Source of the DNA: WJLY01 sp964562405 | GTDB taxonomy: Bacteria; Joyebacterota; Joyebacteria; Joyebacterales; Joyebacteraceae | Direction of reading: 5' to 3' | DNA: 64,000 bases | NCBI GenBank assembly: GCA_964562405.1 | Contig: CAZLTC010000005.1 | Span: 7,022 to 71,021, forward strand | Part shown: one piece after another, positions 16,057 through 24,987 of the stretch | Layout: each line of letters begins with the position of its first letter | Position numbering within the stretch: the first letter of the stretch is position 1 | The notes under the pieces: generated by a model | Database searches by the model: none | What the model saw: only the letters and a program-made list of their open reading frames with translations | What the model was told of the DNA's origin: nothing | Translations under genes and position numbers: made by a program

Positions 16057-17268
16057 ATGTCTCACATGTTGGCAGGAACCGCATCCTCTCTTCCACTGTC
16101 GATCGCGACGCGCGCCGCTCTGGCGGGCGTCGTGGGCAGCGTGGTCCTCTTCGGCTTCACCCCGGAGACGCAGCTTCCCTTCTACGCGGTGATGAGCGCG
16201 TCCATTCTCGTGTACACGCTAGCCCGGGGCCGGGCGATCATCGGTTCGCTGGCGAGGTATCTCTCTTCGAGCACGATGATCTGGCGCTGGGTCTTCATCG
16301 CTTGGGCCGTGGCCTCGCTCTTCTGGGCCTCCCGCGCGAACAGCCTGGACAGGATGGTAACGCTGCTCGAGATACACGTCGTCGGGCTCGTGCTGTACGA
16401 TGCGGCGCGCGAGCTCCGGGCGACGAGATGGATCCTGACCTGCGTGTTCGTGGCCGCGTCGGTGGGGTCGGCGCATGCGATCATCACCGGGATCGGCTCC
16501 GGAGAGACACGCCTTCAGGGCATGTACCGTAACCCCAACCTCCTGGCCGTTACACTCGTCATGGGTCTCGCGGCGTTCACCGCGGGCGCCGATCTGGGAA
16601 GGAGCCGGTTCGCGCGGGTCCTGGCCCACGCGCTGGCGCTCGTCATACTCGCCGGCATCGTATCGGCGGCGTCCCTGAAGGGCGTCGTTGGCGTGGTGTG
16701 CGTGTGGGTGATAGGACTGATGCTGTGGCGTACGCGGAGGCGCATCGTGGCCCAACTCGCAGTGGCCGGAACGGCTGCCGCGCTCGCGGTGCCGGCGGCG
16801 GCCGCGTTCCGGGTCTACTGGGAGAGAACGGTCTACCGCGTCGCCATCACGGCGTCGGCCATCGGGTCGGACGCCGGCGTCAGCAACAGTCTCGTCGAGC
16901 GTGTGAGGTTCGCCAAGAAGGGGCTGGGTTACATCGCCGAGGCTCCGCTCCGCGGTCACGGCCTGGGCGCGTTCAGCTGGCTGTCGGGAGAGGGTACGTA
17001 CGCACACAACAACGCCATAGAGGTCGGCGTGTCGGTTGGCGTGGTCGGACTCGTGCTCTACTATCTCCTGCATGCCGTGGTTCTCTATCGTGGGATGTCG
17101 CTGCGGCGCAGCGACTCGCTCGGTTCTAGGTTCATCATCATCTTCGTTCCCACGCTACTGCTTCTCGACGCCGCCGCGGTCTCGTATCTGATGAAGCTCC
17201 CCACGCTTCTCCTTATAATGTGCGCGGGGTGGGTGGACGCAAGGCTCGCGGCCCGGGAGACGGCTTGA
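16057..17268 (+). CDS. O-antigen ligase/polymerase-like membrane protein (Wzy/WaaL)
   Basis: 403 residues with about ten hydrophobic helices and a large periplasmic loop before the last helices. The loop contains PLRGHGLGAFSWLS and YAHNNAIEVGVSVG, the G..G.GxF...H-N-x-(Y/E)-L/V signature of Wzy_C/WaaL proteins. It would polymerise repeat units or ligate the finished glycan. Start ATG 16057 has GAGGTGG eight bases upstream. It follows the first PaaK-like ligase by 81 bases, which hold no clear promoter, and its stop overlaps the next glycosyltransferase start. Confidence 0.82.
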   Translation: MSHMLAGTASSLPLSIATRAALAGVVGSVVLFGFTPETQLPFYAVMSASILVYTLARGRAIIGSLARYLSSSTMIWRWVFIAWAVASLFWASRANSLDRMVTLLEIHVVGLVLYDAARELRATRWILTCVFVAASVGSAHAIITGIGSGETRLQGMYRNPNLLAVTLVMGLAAFTAGADLGRSRFARVLAHALALVILAGIVSAASLKGVVGVVCVWVIGLMLWRTRRRIVAQLAVAGTAAALAVPAAAAFRVYWERTVYRVAITASAIGSDAGVSNSLVERVRFAKKGLGYIAEAPLRGHGLGAFSWLSGEGTYAHNNAIEVGVSVGVVGLVLYYLLHAVVLYRGMSLRRSDSLGSRFIIIFVPTLLLLDAAAVSYLMKLPTLLLIMCAGWVDARLAARETA

Positions 17269-18383
17269 GGATCCTGCACCTGATAGACTCGCTGGCTCCC
17301 GGCGGCGCGCAGCGGCAGCTCGTCACGCTGCTCGGTGCCCTGGAGCCGGCCGAAGCGGAGAGCGCCGTCGCCGTCTATCACAAGATCGACCACTTCCGTC
17401 CCGAGGTCGAGGCGTCGGGCTCGAGCCTGTATGAGCTCGGAGGCGCCGGAGGGCGCGACCCGCGCGTTCCGTTTCGGCTCGGCGCGCTGATGCGCCGGGG
17501 ACGATACGACCTGGTGCACAGCTGGCTGCGGACGCCCGGCGTCATCGCGAGGGTGGCGTCTACGCTGGTGGACGGTCCACCGGTTGTCGTCTCCGAACGG
17601 AACACGGATCTTGGAATGTCGAGGCGGTCGGTGGCGATCGAGCGGCTTCTCGCGAGATGCGCGCGCCTCATGATCGTCAACGCGGAAGCGATCGGCCGGA
17701 ACGTCGAGAGGCTCGTCCCTGCGTGGAAGGGCAGGATAAGGGTCGTCCACAACGGATTCAGATGGACGGAGCCCACGGAGCGAGAGCTGTCGCTGTCACG
17801 TGCCTTCCGACGCGAGCACGCACGGGACAACGACGTCCTGCTGGGCGTCGTGGGGCGCGTCGAGCCTCAGAAGGCGCCGCTGCTGCTGCTCGAGGCACTG
17901 GAGATGCTCTCGGACCCGGCGCTGTCGCGATTGAGAGTGGTCTGGATCGGGAAGGCGATCGACTCGGCTCTCGTCGAGACGGCGGTGGCGCGGGCGAGGA
18001 CACCCCGGCTGGCGGGGCGATTCGAGTTCCTTCCCGAGACGCGGGACATCGGAGGCGTCTATACGGCGCTCGACGGTCTCGTTCTGCCGTCGCGGTGGGA
18101 GGGCTTCCCGAACGCGGTGCTCGAGGCCCTGGGGCACGGCAGGCCCGTGGTGGCCACTGACGTCGGCGACACCTCGAAGCTCGTGCTCGATGGCGTGACC
18201 GGGTGGCTCGTGCCACCGGAGGACCCACGGGCGCTGGCCGCGGCACTGGAGGCGCTCGTCAGCTCACCTCCGGCGAGGCTTCGCGAGATGGGCGAGGAGG
18301 GAGCGAGGCTTGCCCGGGTCGACTACTCCGACACGAGACTTGCGGACGGTACCATGTCCGTCTACAGGGAGGCGCTGGCATGA
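17265..18383 (+). CDS. Family 4 glycosyltransferase (GT-B), first copy
   Basis: 372 residues. N-terminal LRILHLIDSLAPGGAQRQL is the donor-side GT4 opening; VVHNGF, LGVVGRVEPQKAPLLLLEAL, LPSRWEGFPNAVLEAL (EX7E retaining-transferase motif) and GRPVVATDVGD follow. Start chosen at TTG 17265: it overlaps the upstream stop as TTGA, has GGGAG five bases upstream and places the first strand where the family expects it. Longer starts inside the upstream gene would add a non-homologous tail. It adds a sugar from a nucleotide donor to the growing lipid-linked unit; sugar identity is unknown. Confidence 0.9.
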   Translation: MRILHLIDSLAPGGAQRQLVTLLGALEPAEAESAVAVYHKIDHFRPEVEASGSSLYELGGAGGRDPRVPFRLGALMRRGRYDLVHSWLRTPGVIARVASTLVDGPPVVVSERNTDLGMSRRSVAIERLLARCARLMIVNAEAIGRNVERLVPAWKGRIRVVHNGFRWTEPTERELSLSRAFRREHARDNDVLLGVVGRVEPQKAPLLLLEALEMLSDPALSRLRVVWIGKAIDSALVETAVARARTPRLAGRFEFLPETRDIGGVYTALDGLVLPSRWEGFPNAVLEALGHGRPVVATDVGDTSKLVLDGVTGWLVPPEDPRALAAALEALVSSPPARLREMGEEGARLARVDYSDTRLADGTMSVYREALA

Positions 18384-18430
18384 CAGGCGGAAGCGCCGCC
18401 TCCGGCGTCCGCGTGGAGGTAGTGGCATGA
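18380..18430 (+). CDS. Possible 16-residue coupling mini-ORF
   Basis: ATG 18380 overlaps the stop of the preceding glycosyltransferase (ATGA) and this frame ends at a TGA that overlaps the ATG 18427 of the next glycosyltransferase (ATGA again). It encodes MTGGSAASGVRVEVVA. The double overlap suggests a translational relay between the two transferases. It may equally be chance, since the next gene has its own GGAGGT. No protein function is claimed. Confidence 0.25.
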   Translation: MTGGSAASGVRVEVVA

Positions 18431-19491
18431 CGACGGGAGGGACGCTCGTCATCATGATGGCAGGTCCGGTGCCTCCGCCGCTCGGAGGCACCACGGTGCT
18501 GTTCGACTCGCTCGCGAAGGCGCTCTCGTCCCGTCCAGATGTCGACACGCGTGTCGTCGGGACCGGAGGGGTCCGGGGGAGAGGTCCGGGCACGCCGGCC
18601 GCGCTCGTGCGGCTCAGGCGCGAGATCGCGACGAACCTCCGCGGAGCCGACGTGGCCGCCCTGCACGTCTCGACGAGCGCGCTGCATCTGATGGCGCCGC
18701 TCTTTGCACGGGAGTGTGCCGCGGCGGGCGTTCCGATCATCATCCGCAAGTTCGGTGGAACCGACTTCATGGACTACTCGCTGCTTCGGCGCGCGCTCAT
18801 ACTCCGCACGCTCAGGCGAGCGGACCTCTATCTGGCTGAGACGCGGGAGCTGGTGAGCGTCGCCGGGCGCGAGGGCCTCGACCGTGTGCGTTGGTTCCCT
18901 AACAGCCGGCCGATGCCGCCACTTCCTGATGAAGCGCCCGGGCGGCGCTGCAGCCGATTCGTCTTCCTCGGCCAGGTGCATCGCACCAAGGGCGTGCGCG
19001 AGCTCATCGAGGCTGGCGAGAAGATGCAGGACGGTGTGGTAGTGGACGTCTACGGGACGCTCGGCCACGACATCGCCAAGAGCGAGTTCGACGGCCTGAC
19101 TCGCGTTCGATATCGGGGAAGCGTGGACGCGGTGGACGTGCACGACGTTCTGTCCCGTTACGACGCGCTCGTCCTGCCCAGCTACCACTCGGGCGAGGGG
19201 TATCCGGGGGTGGTGCTGGAAGCGTTCGGAGCGGGCCTTCCGGTCGTCGTCACCCGGTGGCGCGCGCTGCCCGAGATCGTCGACGACAGCTGCGGAGTTC
19301 TGGTTGAACCGCGGAGCGCCGTCGACCTCGAGAGGGCGATGAGGCTTCTCGTCTCGGACGCGCAGCTCTACTCGAGGCTGCGCGAGGGAGTGAGGATCAG
19401 GCGCGAGGAGTTCTCCGATTCGGTGTGGAACGAGAGGTTCGTGCAGATGTGTCGCGAGGTCGCGATCGGACGGCGTGACGATAGGGAGTGA
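18427..19491 (+). CDS. Family 4 glycosyltransferase (GT-B), second copy
   Basis: 354 residues. The N-terminus MMAGPVPPPLGGTTVLFDSL fits a GT4 donor-domain opening; FVFLGQVHRTKGVRELIEA marks the second Rossmann domain and LPSYHSGEGYPGVVLEAFGAG the EX7E motif. Start ATG 18427 has GGAGGT six bases upstream. It is preceded by the 16-codon frame described at 18380 and followed closely by the second PaaK-like ligase. It should add one sugar of the repeat unit. GC content is high, as in the rest of the window. Confidence 0.88.
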   Translation: MTTGGTLVIMMAGPVPPPLGGTTVLFDSLAKALSSRPDVDTRVVGTGGVRGRGPGTPAALVRLRREIATNLRGADVAALHVSTSALHLMAPLFARECAAAGVPIIIRKFGGTDFMDYSLLRRALILRTLRRADLYLAETRELVSVAGREGLDRVRWFPNSRPMPPLPDEAPGRRCSRFVFLGQVHRTKGVRELIEAGEKMQDGVVVDVYGTLGHDIAKSEFDGLTRVRYRGSVDAVDVHDVLSRYDALVLPSYHSGEGYPGVVLEAFGAGLPVVVTRWRALPEIVDDSCGVLVEPRSAVDLERAMRLLVSDAQLYSRLREGVRIRREEFSDSVWNERFVQMCREVAIGRRDDRE

Positions 19492-19495
19492 GGGC

Positions 19496-20866
19496 GTGGG
19501 ATTCGAGAGCAGACGCAGGCTGTACGAATCAATGCCGTCGTGGCTCAAGGCCGGCGTTAGGCTCGTGCCTTTCGGTTGGATCGCCGGCCCTTCGTACAGA
19601 CGTACCATGGCGCGGGCGAAGCGCTTCGAGCGGGCGTCCGCCGCGGAGATCCTGACCTGGACCGAGAAGGCCCTCCGCGAGATACTCGATTTCGCCACCT
19701 CCGAGGTGCCGGCGTACCGTCCTCACAGGGGAGACTTCGAGCGCCACAGGCCGTTCGAGGCCCTTAAGGCGTTCCCGCTTCTCGACAAGGACGCGCTGCA
19801 GGAGAGATGGCCCGAGTACCTCCCGCGCAGGCTGTCGGAGCTCCCTCATTACGAGATCTCGACGGGCGGAACGAGCGGGAACCAGCTCCGGTTCCTGGTC
19901 GACGACGACTCGCAATCGGTGGAGACCGCGTTCGTCCACCGCGTCTGGAGCTGGGTGGGATACACCCCGAGGTCCACCAAGGCGACGTTTCGCGGCGTGA
20001 CCTTCGCGAACCTGCCGCCGGGCGTCTACTGGCAGTCGAATCCGATCTACGGGGAGCTTCAGTTCTCTCCGTTCCACATGAACGAGAAGACGCTTCCCGC
20101 ATACATGGAGCGCCTCGTGAGCTTCGCCCCGGACTTCCTGCATGGCTATCCGTCGGCCATCGACACGCTCGCGGAGTATGTGCTCCGAACCGGAGCCGCC
20201 GAGAGGATCCCGCCGATCAAGGCGGCGCTGCTCGCGTCGGAAGCGTGCGGGCCCGACCAGCGCGAGCGGATAGCGCGCGCGTTCGGGACCAGGGTCTTCC
20301 CGATATACGGTCACAGCGAGAGGCTCATCCTTGGCGCCGAGTGCGAGCGTGAGCACGTCTACCATCACGTTCCGGACTACGGCGTCCTCGAGATCGTCAC
20401 CGCGGACGGCTCGCCGTGCTCGACCGAGGGAGAGAGGGGAGAGCTGGTGGGCACCGGACTGCACAACCGCTCCATGCCGCTCATCCGGTACAGGACCGGC
20501 GACCTGGCGACACGCATGGAGCGCGCCTGTTCGTGCGGCCGCTCATGGGAGCGTTTCACGGACGTGGAGGGGCGATGGAAGCAGGATTTCCTGCAGGGCA
20601 GGGACGGCGCCAGGATCTCCCTGACCGCGCTCAACATGCACGGTCCCGTCCTGCGGAACGTCGTCAGATACCAGTACGTGCAAAGCGAACCGGGGATCGC
20701 GGTGTTCCGTGTCGTGCCTTCCCCCGAGTTCGGGGAAGAGGATCGGCGCGGGATCGAAACCGCCTTCCATGACAAGGTCGGCGACCAGATAGATCTGAGC
20801 GTGGAGGTCGTCGATTCCATTGAGCTGACCGAACGCGGGAAGCTCAGGAGGCTCGTTCTCGAGTAG
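19496..20866 (+). CDS. PaaK/CapK-like AMP-dependent ligase, second copy
   Basis: 456 residues, with EISTGGTSGNQLRFLVDD as the adenylate-forming loop (about 122), FPIYGHSERLILGAEC in the central domain and RYRTGDLATRMERACSCGRSW near the C-terminus, the CapK-like variant. Start GTG 19496 is preferred because GGGAG lies seven bases upstream; GTG 19475 would overlap the upstream gene by 17 bases. Like the copy at 14569 it probably activates an acyl group, but the substrate pockets look different: this one has SVETAFVHRVWSW where the first has YLDAALAVTRLFYSW. Having two in one locus suggests two different acyl or amino-acyl decorations, which is inference. Confidence 0.8.
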   Translation: MGFESRRRLYESMPSWLKAGVRLVPFGWIAGPSYRRTMARAKRFERASAAEILTWTEKALREILDFATSEVPAYRPHRGDFERHRPFEALKAFPLLDKDALQERWPEYLPRRLSELPHYEISTGGTSGNQLRFLVDDDSQSVETAFVHRVWSWVGYTPRSTKATFRGVTFANLPPGVYWQSNPIYGELQFSPFHMNEKTLPAYMERLVSFAPDFLHGYPSAIDTLAEYVLRTGAAERIPPIKAALLASEACGPDQRERIARAFGTRVFPIYGHSERLILGAECEREHVYHHVPDYGVLEIVTADGSPCSTEGERGELVGTGLHNRSMPLIRYRTGDLATRMERACSCGRSWERFTDVEGRWKQDFLQGRDGARISLTALNMHGPVLRNVVRYQYVQSEPGIAVFRVVPSPEFGEEDRRGIETAFHDKVGDQIDLSVEVVDSIELTERGKLRRLVLE

Positions 20867-20886
20867 CACGCGGGATGGAGTGCCGC

Positions 20887-22542
20887 ATGACAGGCGTCGG
20901 TAGATACGCGCGAACGCTGCGCTACCTGCGGGTCAGACAGATCGTAGCGCGGGCGCTCAGGATGGCCGTCCGGGCGTGCCCGAGTGCGGCTGAGCGCCCA
21001 CCGCTCCGCGAACGGCGGGCCGGCATCGCTGAACCTCCGGCACGCGAGCCCGAGTGGCTCGCGATGGACAGGGTCAGGATCCTCAATGTCGAGAGGGAGA
21101 TGCCCGGCGGCATAGGCTGGGAGCCCGATGACGTTCCGAGGCTCTGGAAGTACCACCTCCACTACTTCTCCGACCTGCCCGGCCGAGCGCGGGACGAGAG
21201 TTCTGCGTGGCTTGCCGACGTCGTACGGTCTTGGATCTCCTCCTGCCCTCCGGGGACCAGAGACGCCTGGGACCCCTACCCGACCTCGCTCCGGGTCATG
21301 AACTGGACGAAGTGGCTGCTGCAGCTTCCGGACGAACAACGCGACGAGGAGATGCTCCAGAGCCTTGCGGTTCAGGTCAGGCAACTGGAGCGTTCGGTCG
21401 AGCATGACATCTCGGGGAACCACATCTTCGCGAACGCGTCAGCGCTGTGCGCTGCTGGGCTTCTGTTTGACGGCGAGGAGGCCGCGCGCTGGCTTTCCGC
21501 CGGACGGAGGCTGCTCGGCCGAGAGCTCGGGGAACAGGTGCTCCCGGACGGTGGACACTACGAGCGCTCTCCCATGTATCACGCGATCGTCCTCGAGCAG
21601 ATCCTCGACGTCCTCAACATCTCGCAGGGGCTGCCGGGCCATGAGGGCGCCGCGCTCGAGGGATTCAGAGCAGAGCTCACGTCCGCGGCCGAACGCATGC
21701 TCCCGTGGCTCGTCACGATGACTCACCCGGACGGGGGGCCTTCGTTCTTCAACGACACGACGATGGGTGTGGCTCCCGCGCTCGAGCAGCTCCTGGCCTA
21801 CGCATCGAGACTCGGGCTGGAGCTTCCGCCCGCGAGCGCCGCTGGCACCACGGCCCTCCAAGAGAGCGGCTACTTCCGGCTCGTGTCCGACCGCGGCGAC
21901 ACCGTGGTCATCTTCGACGCCGGTCCGATCGGTCCGGACCACCAGCCCGGGCACGGCCACTGCGATGTGCTGTCGTTCGAGGTCTCCAGGGCGGGGAGGA
22001 GAGTGCTCGTGAACTCGGGCGTGTCCACATACGAGCCCGGACCCGAGCGCCTCAGGCAGCGCGGAACCTCGGCCCACAACTCCGCGCGCGTCGACGGGGA
22101 GGAGTCGTGCGAGCTCTGGGGCTCTCACAGGTGCGGCAGGAGACACGGGATCCTCTCGGCCTCGCTGTCAGGACGGACCGCGGAGGGAATTCACACGGGC
22201 TTCGCGCATCTCCCGGGCAGTCCCTTCCATCACAGGAGCGTCGAGGTGTCCGAGGGCGGCGTCCACATTCGGGACGGGTTCGACGGCGAGGGAGAACACC
22301 TCGTCGAATGGTGGCTGCGCGTCCATCCGGATCTTGAGGCGCGCGCCGAGCGCGGGGGCTTTGTCCTGCGGGCAGGCGGGAGCGTAGTGGGGCTGCTCCG
22401 GTTCCCGCCTGAGACCGCACCGTCTCTCGGAGAGTCCACCTGGCATCCAGGCTTCAATCTATGCCGGCCCTGTCCGATCGTAACAGCCACGTGGCGCGGA
22501 CGGTTGCCCGCTGACTTCGAGTTCGAGATCATCTGGGAGTAG
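20887..22542 (+). CDS. Heparinase II/III-family polysaccharide lyase-like protein
   Basis: 551 residues with the two-domain layout of heparinase II/III proteins: an alpha/alpha-toroid N-terminal half (WKYHLHYFSDLPG, then NHIFANASAL and HYERSPMYHAIVLEQ, with candidate catalytic Asn, His and Tyr) and a beta-sandwich C-terminal half (DHQPGHGHCDVLSFEV, TSAHNSARVDGEES). Start ATG 20887 has GGAG seven bases upstream; ATG 20875 is an alternative. No signal peptide is evident. Family members cleave uronic-acid polymers by beta-elimination; in capsule loci they are common and may trim or recycle the polymer. The neighbouring C5-epimerase-like gene supports a uronate-containing product. Confidence 0.85.
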   Translation: MTGVGRYARTLRYLRVRQIVARALRMAVRACPSAAERPPLRERRAGIAEPPAREPEWLAMDRVRILNVEREMPGGIGWEPDDVPRLWKYHLHYFSDLPGRARDESSAWLADVVRSWISSCPPGTRDAWDPYPTSLRVMNWTKWLLQLPDEQRDEEMLQSLAVQVRQLERSVEHDISGNHIFANASALCAAGLLFDGEEAARWLSAGRRLLGRELGEQVLPDGGHYERSPMYHAIVLEQILDVLNISQGLPGHEGAALEGFRAELTSAAERMLPWLVTMTHPDGGPSFFNDTTMGVAPALEQLLAYASRLGLELPPASAAGTTALQESGYFRLVSDRGDTVVIFDAGPIGPDHQPGHGHCDVLSFEVSRAGRRVLVNSGVSTYEPGPERLRQRGTSAHNSARVDGEESCELWGSHRCGRRHGILSASLSGRTAEGIHTGFAHLPGSPFHHRSVEVSEGGVHIRDGFDGEGEHLVEWWLRVHPDLEARAERGGFVLRAGGSVVGLLRFPPETAPSLGESTWHPGFNLCRPCPIVTATWRGRLPADFEFEIIWE

Positions 22543-22746
22543 AGCCGCACACACGCGACGACACCCGCGGAGCGCGAGCGGGTCCTGCGCGAACAGGGAG
22601 ATGCGCGGGCACGGCCCGGAGGCGAGACGGGATTCCGGTTGCGCCGACGTCCCAATCTCTGCGAACATCCACTGATGATCTCTCATTCGGCGCCGCCCAC
22701 ACCGCGGTTCGCCGCTTGGTGGAGACGCGAACGTGGAGGTTGCTCC

Positions 22747-23847
22747 ATGAGAGTAGTGCTCATAGCCGGCGCCAGGCCGAATTTCATGAAGGTCGCGCCC
22801 CTCAGGGAGGCGCTCGCCCGCCGGCCTGATGTGGAGCCCATCATCGTACACACCGGCCAGCACTACGATGACATGATGTCGGCCGCCTTCTTCAGAGAGC
22901 TCAGGATACCCGCGCCCGACCGCAACCTCGGGGTAGGCTCGGCGTCACATGCGGTGCAGGCGGCTCGCATCATGCAGGCCTTCGACGCGTTTCTCGACCA
23001 GGAGGCCGTCGACGCGGTGGCCGTGGTCGGAGACGTCAACTCGACTCTCGCCTGCTCGGTGACCGCGGTGAAGAGAGGCATTCCCGTCGCTCACGTCGAG
23101 GCCGGCCTCCGCAGCTTTGATTGGAGCATGCCCGAGGAGATCAACCGGATCGTCACGGATTCGGTATCGTCGTTCCTCTTCACGCCGTCGCGTGACGCGG
23201 ACGAGAACCTGAGGAGAGAGGGGAGGTCCGACGAGGACATCTACTTCGTGGGCAACGTAATGGTCGACACGCTCCTCAGGTTCAAGGACGAGGCGCTGGC
23301 CAGGGACGAGGTGCTGTTCCATCTGGGCCTGACGCCGGGTTCGTACGCGATGCTGACTCTGCACCGGCCGGCGAACGTCGACCAGCGGCCCGTGTTCGAG
23401 GGTGTGCTCGAGGCGATCGAGGTGATCGCGCGCGACATTCCGGTCGTCTACCCGATGCACCCGAGGAGCGTCAAGACGCTCGAGGCGGTGGGGCTGGGTG
23501 GGCGCGCGCGGTCGATCGACGGGCTGGTGCTGACGGGGGCGCTCGGCTACATCGACTTCATCGCTCTCGAGGGACGAGCCAAGTTCGTCATGACAGACTC
23601 CGGCGGCGTGCAGGAGGAGACGACGGTGCTTGGCGTGCCGTGCCTTACCCTTAGGCCCAACACCGAGAGACCCGTTACGATAAGCCACGGGACCAACAGG
23701 CTCGTCGGCACCGACAAGGACGCGCTGATCGCGGCCGCGCGCGATGTCATGGGTTCCGGCGAGACAAGGACCGAGGGCCCCCCGGAGCTGTGGGACGGCC
23801 GAACCTCGGAACGCATAGCCGATGTGCTCGAGAAAGGACTGGGATGA
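22747..23847 (+). CDS. wecB: UDP-N-acetylglucosamine 2-epimerase (non-hydrolysing)
   Basis: 366 residues, the usual length. Signatures: GARPNFMKVAPL at the start, VHTGQHYDDMMS, VVGDVNSTLACS, HVEAGLRSFDWSMPEE (active-site Asp/Glu region), LTLHRPANVD and DSGGVQEETTVLGVPC with TERPVT for UDP binding. It converts UDP-GlcNAc to UDP-ManNAc in the cytoplasm, implying a ManNAc-derived sugar (perhaps ManNAc uronate) in the polymer. Start ATG 22747 has GGAGGT six bases upstream. The 204 bases before it contain small GC-rich hairpins (ACCCGC/GCGGGT near 22562-22582) but no promoter that I trust. Confidence 0.93.
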   Translation: MRVVLIAGARPNFMKVAPLREALARRPDVEPIIVHTGQHYDDMMSAAFFRELRIPAPDRNLGVGSASHAVQAARIMQAFDAFLDQEAVDAVAVVGDVNSTLACSVTAVKRGIPVAHVEAGLRSFDWSMPEEINRIVTDSVSSFLFTPSRDADENLRREGRSDEDIYFVGNVMVDTLLRFKDEALARDEVLFHLGLTPGSYAMLTLHRPANVDQRPVFEGVLEAIEVIARDIPVVYPMHPRSVKTLEAVGLGGRARSIDGLVLTGALGYIDFIALEGRAKFVMTDSGGVQEETTVLGVPCLTLRPNTERPVTISHGTNRLVGTDKDALIAAARDVMGSGETRTEGPPELWDGRTSERIADVLEKGLG

Positions 23848-23851
23848 CGAC

Positions 23852-24976
23852 ATGAAGGTGCCGCTTCTGGATCTCAAGAGACAGTACCGTACGATCAAGC
23901 CCGAGATCGACACGGCGATCGAGGAGGTCGTCGAGTCGCAGGTGTTCAAGCTGGGTCCGAAGGTGACCGACTTCGAGGACCGGGTGGCGGAGTATTGCGG
24001 GACGAAGAGGGCGGTCGGCGTGGCGTCCGGCTCCGACGCGCTCCTTCTCGCGCTCATGGCGGTGGGCGTCGGCCGTGATGACGAGGTGATCACAACCCCG
24101 TACACGTTCTTCGCGACAGGCGGCGCCATCGCGCGGCTCGGGGCCGTTCCGGTGTTCGTCGACATCGACCCGCTCACGTACAACATGGACCCCGGGTTGA
24201 TCGAGCAGGCGATCACGGACAGGACACGCGCCATCATGCCCGTTCACCTCTACGGCCAGTGCGCCGACATGGACCCGATCATGGAGATAGCCTGCCGCAG
24301 CGGGATCCCCGTCATCGAGGACGCCGCCCAGGCAATAGGAGCCGAGTATCGGGGTCGCCGCGCGGGTTCGATCGGTGCGCTCGGCTGCTTCAGTTTCTTC
24401 CCGAGCAAGAACCTCGGCGGGTACGGTGACGGAGGAATGATAACGACCGATGACTCAGAGGTGGCCGACCTTCTGATCAGCCTCCGCGAGCACGGCCAGA
24501 CCCTCAGGGATGGCGGGCAGACCGAGATGTATCACCACTGGACGATCGGGCTCAACAGCCGGCTCGATGCGCTTCAGGCGGTCGTCCTGGCGGTGAAGCT
24601 GCGCCACCTCGATGAGTGGAGCGATGGCCGCGCGCGGAACGCGGCCTACTACCGGTCGAGGTTCGAGGGGTCGCCCGTTATGGCTCCTCACGTCCTGCCG
24701 GAGTCACGCCACATCTACAACCAGTACGTGATCCGTGTCTCCAACCGCGACGCGCTCCGCGAGCACCTCAAGGAGAACGGGATCGGCTGCGCGCTCTACT
24801 ACCCCGTCCCGCTGCACCTGCAGTCGTGCTTCTCCTCGCTCGGCATGGGCTCGGGCGATATGCCTGAGGCCGAGAGGGCGTCGGCGGAGACGCTCTCCAT
24901 ACCGGTCTTCTCGCTCCTGACGGAAGAGGAGAGGGATTACGTCGCAACGACGATCCTCGGATTCGTGAGAGCGTAG
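23852..24976 (+). CDS. DegT/DnrJ/EryC1-family sugar aminotransferase
   Basis: 374 residues. PLP-dependent sugar aminotransferase marks include GVASGSDALLLAL, TTPYTFFATGGAI, VIEDAAQAIGAEYRG and FFPSKNLGGYGDGG, with the Schiff-base Lys in SKN. It transfers an amino group from glutamate to a keto-sugar nucleotide. Start ATG 23852, four bases after the epimerase stop, in the same operon. Closest in style to WbpE/WlbC-like enzymes that make 3-amino-uronate or related sugars, though this subgroup call is inference. Confidence 0.9.
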   Translation: MKVPLLDLKRQYRTIKPEIDTAIEEVVESQVFKLGPKVTDFEDRVAEYCGTKRAVGVASGSDALLLALMAVGVGRDDEVITTPYTFFATGGAIARLGAVPVFVDIDPLTYNMDPGLIEQAITDRTRAIMPVHLYGQCADMDPIMEIACRSGIPVIEDAAQAIGAEYRGRRAGSIGALGCFSFFPSKNLGGYGDGGMITTDDSEVADLLISLREHGQTLRDGGQTEMYHHWTIGLNSRLDALQAVVLAVKLRHLDEWSDGRARNAAYYRSRFEGSPVMAPHVLPESRHIYNQYVIRVSNRDALREHLKENGIGCALYYPVPLHLQSCFSSLGMGSGDMPEAERASAETLSIPVFSLLTEEERDYVATTILGFVRA

Positions 24977-24987
24977 GGGGCTTAAGG

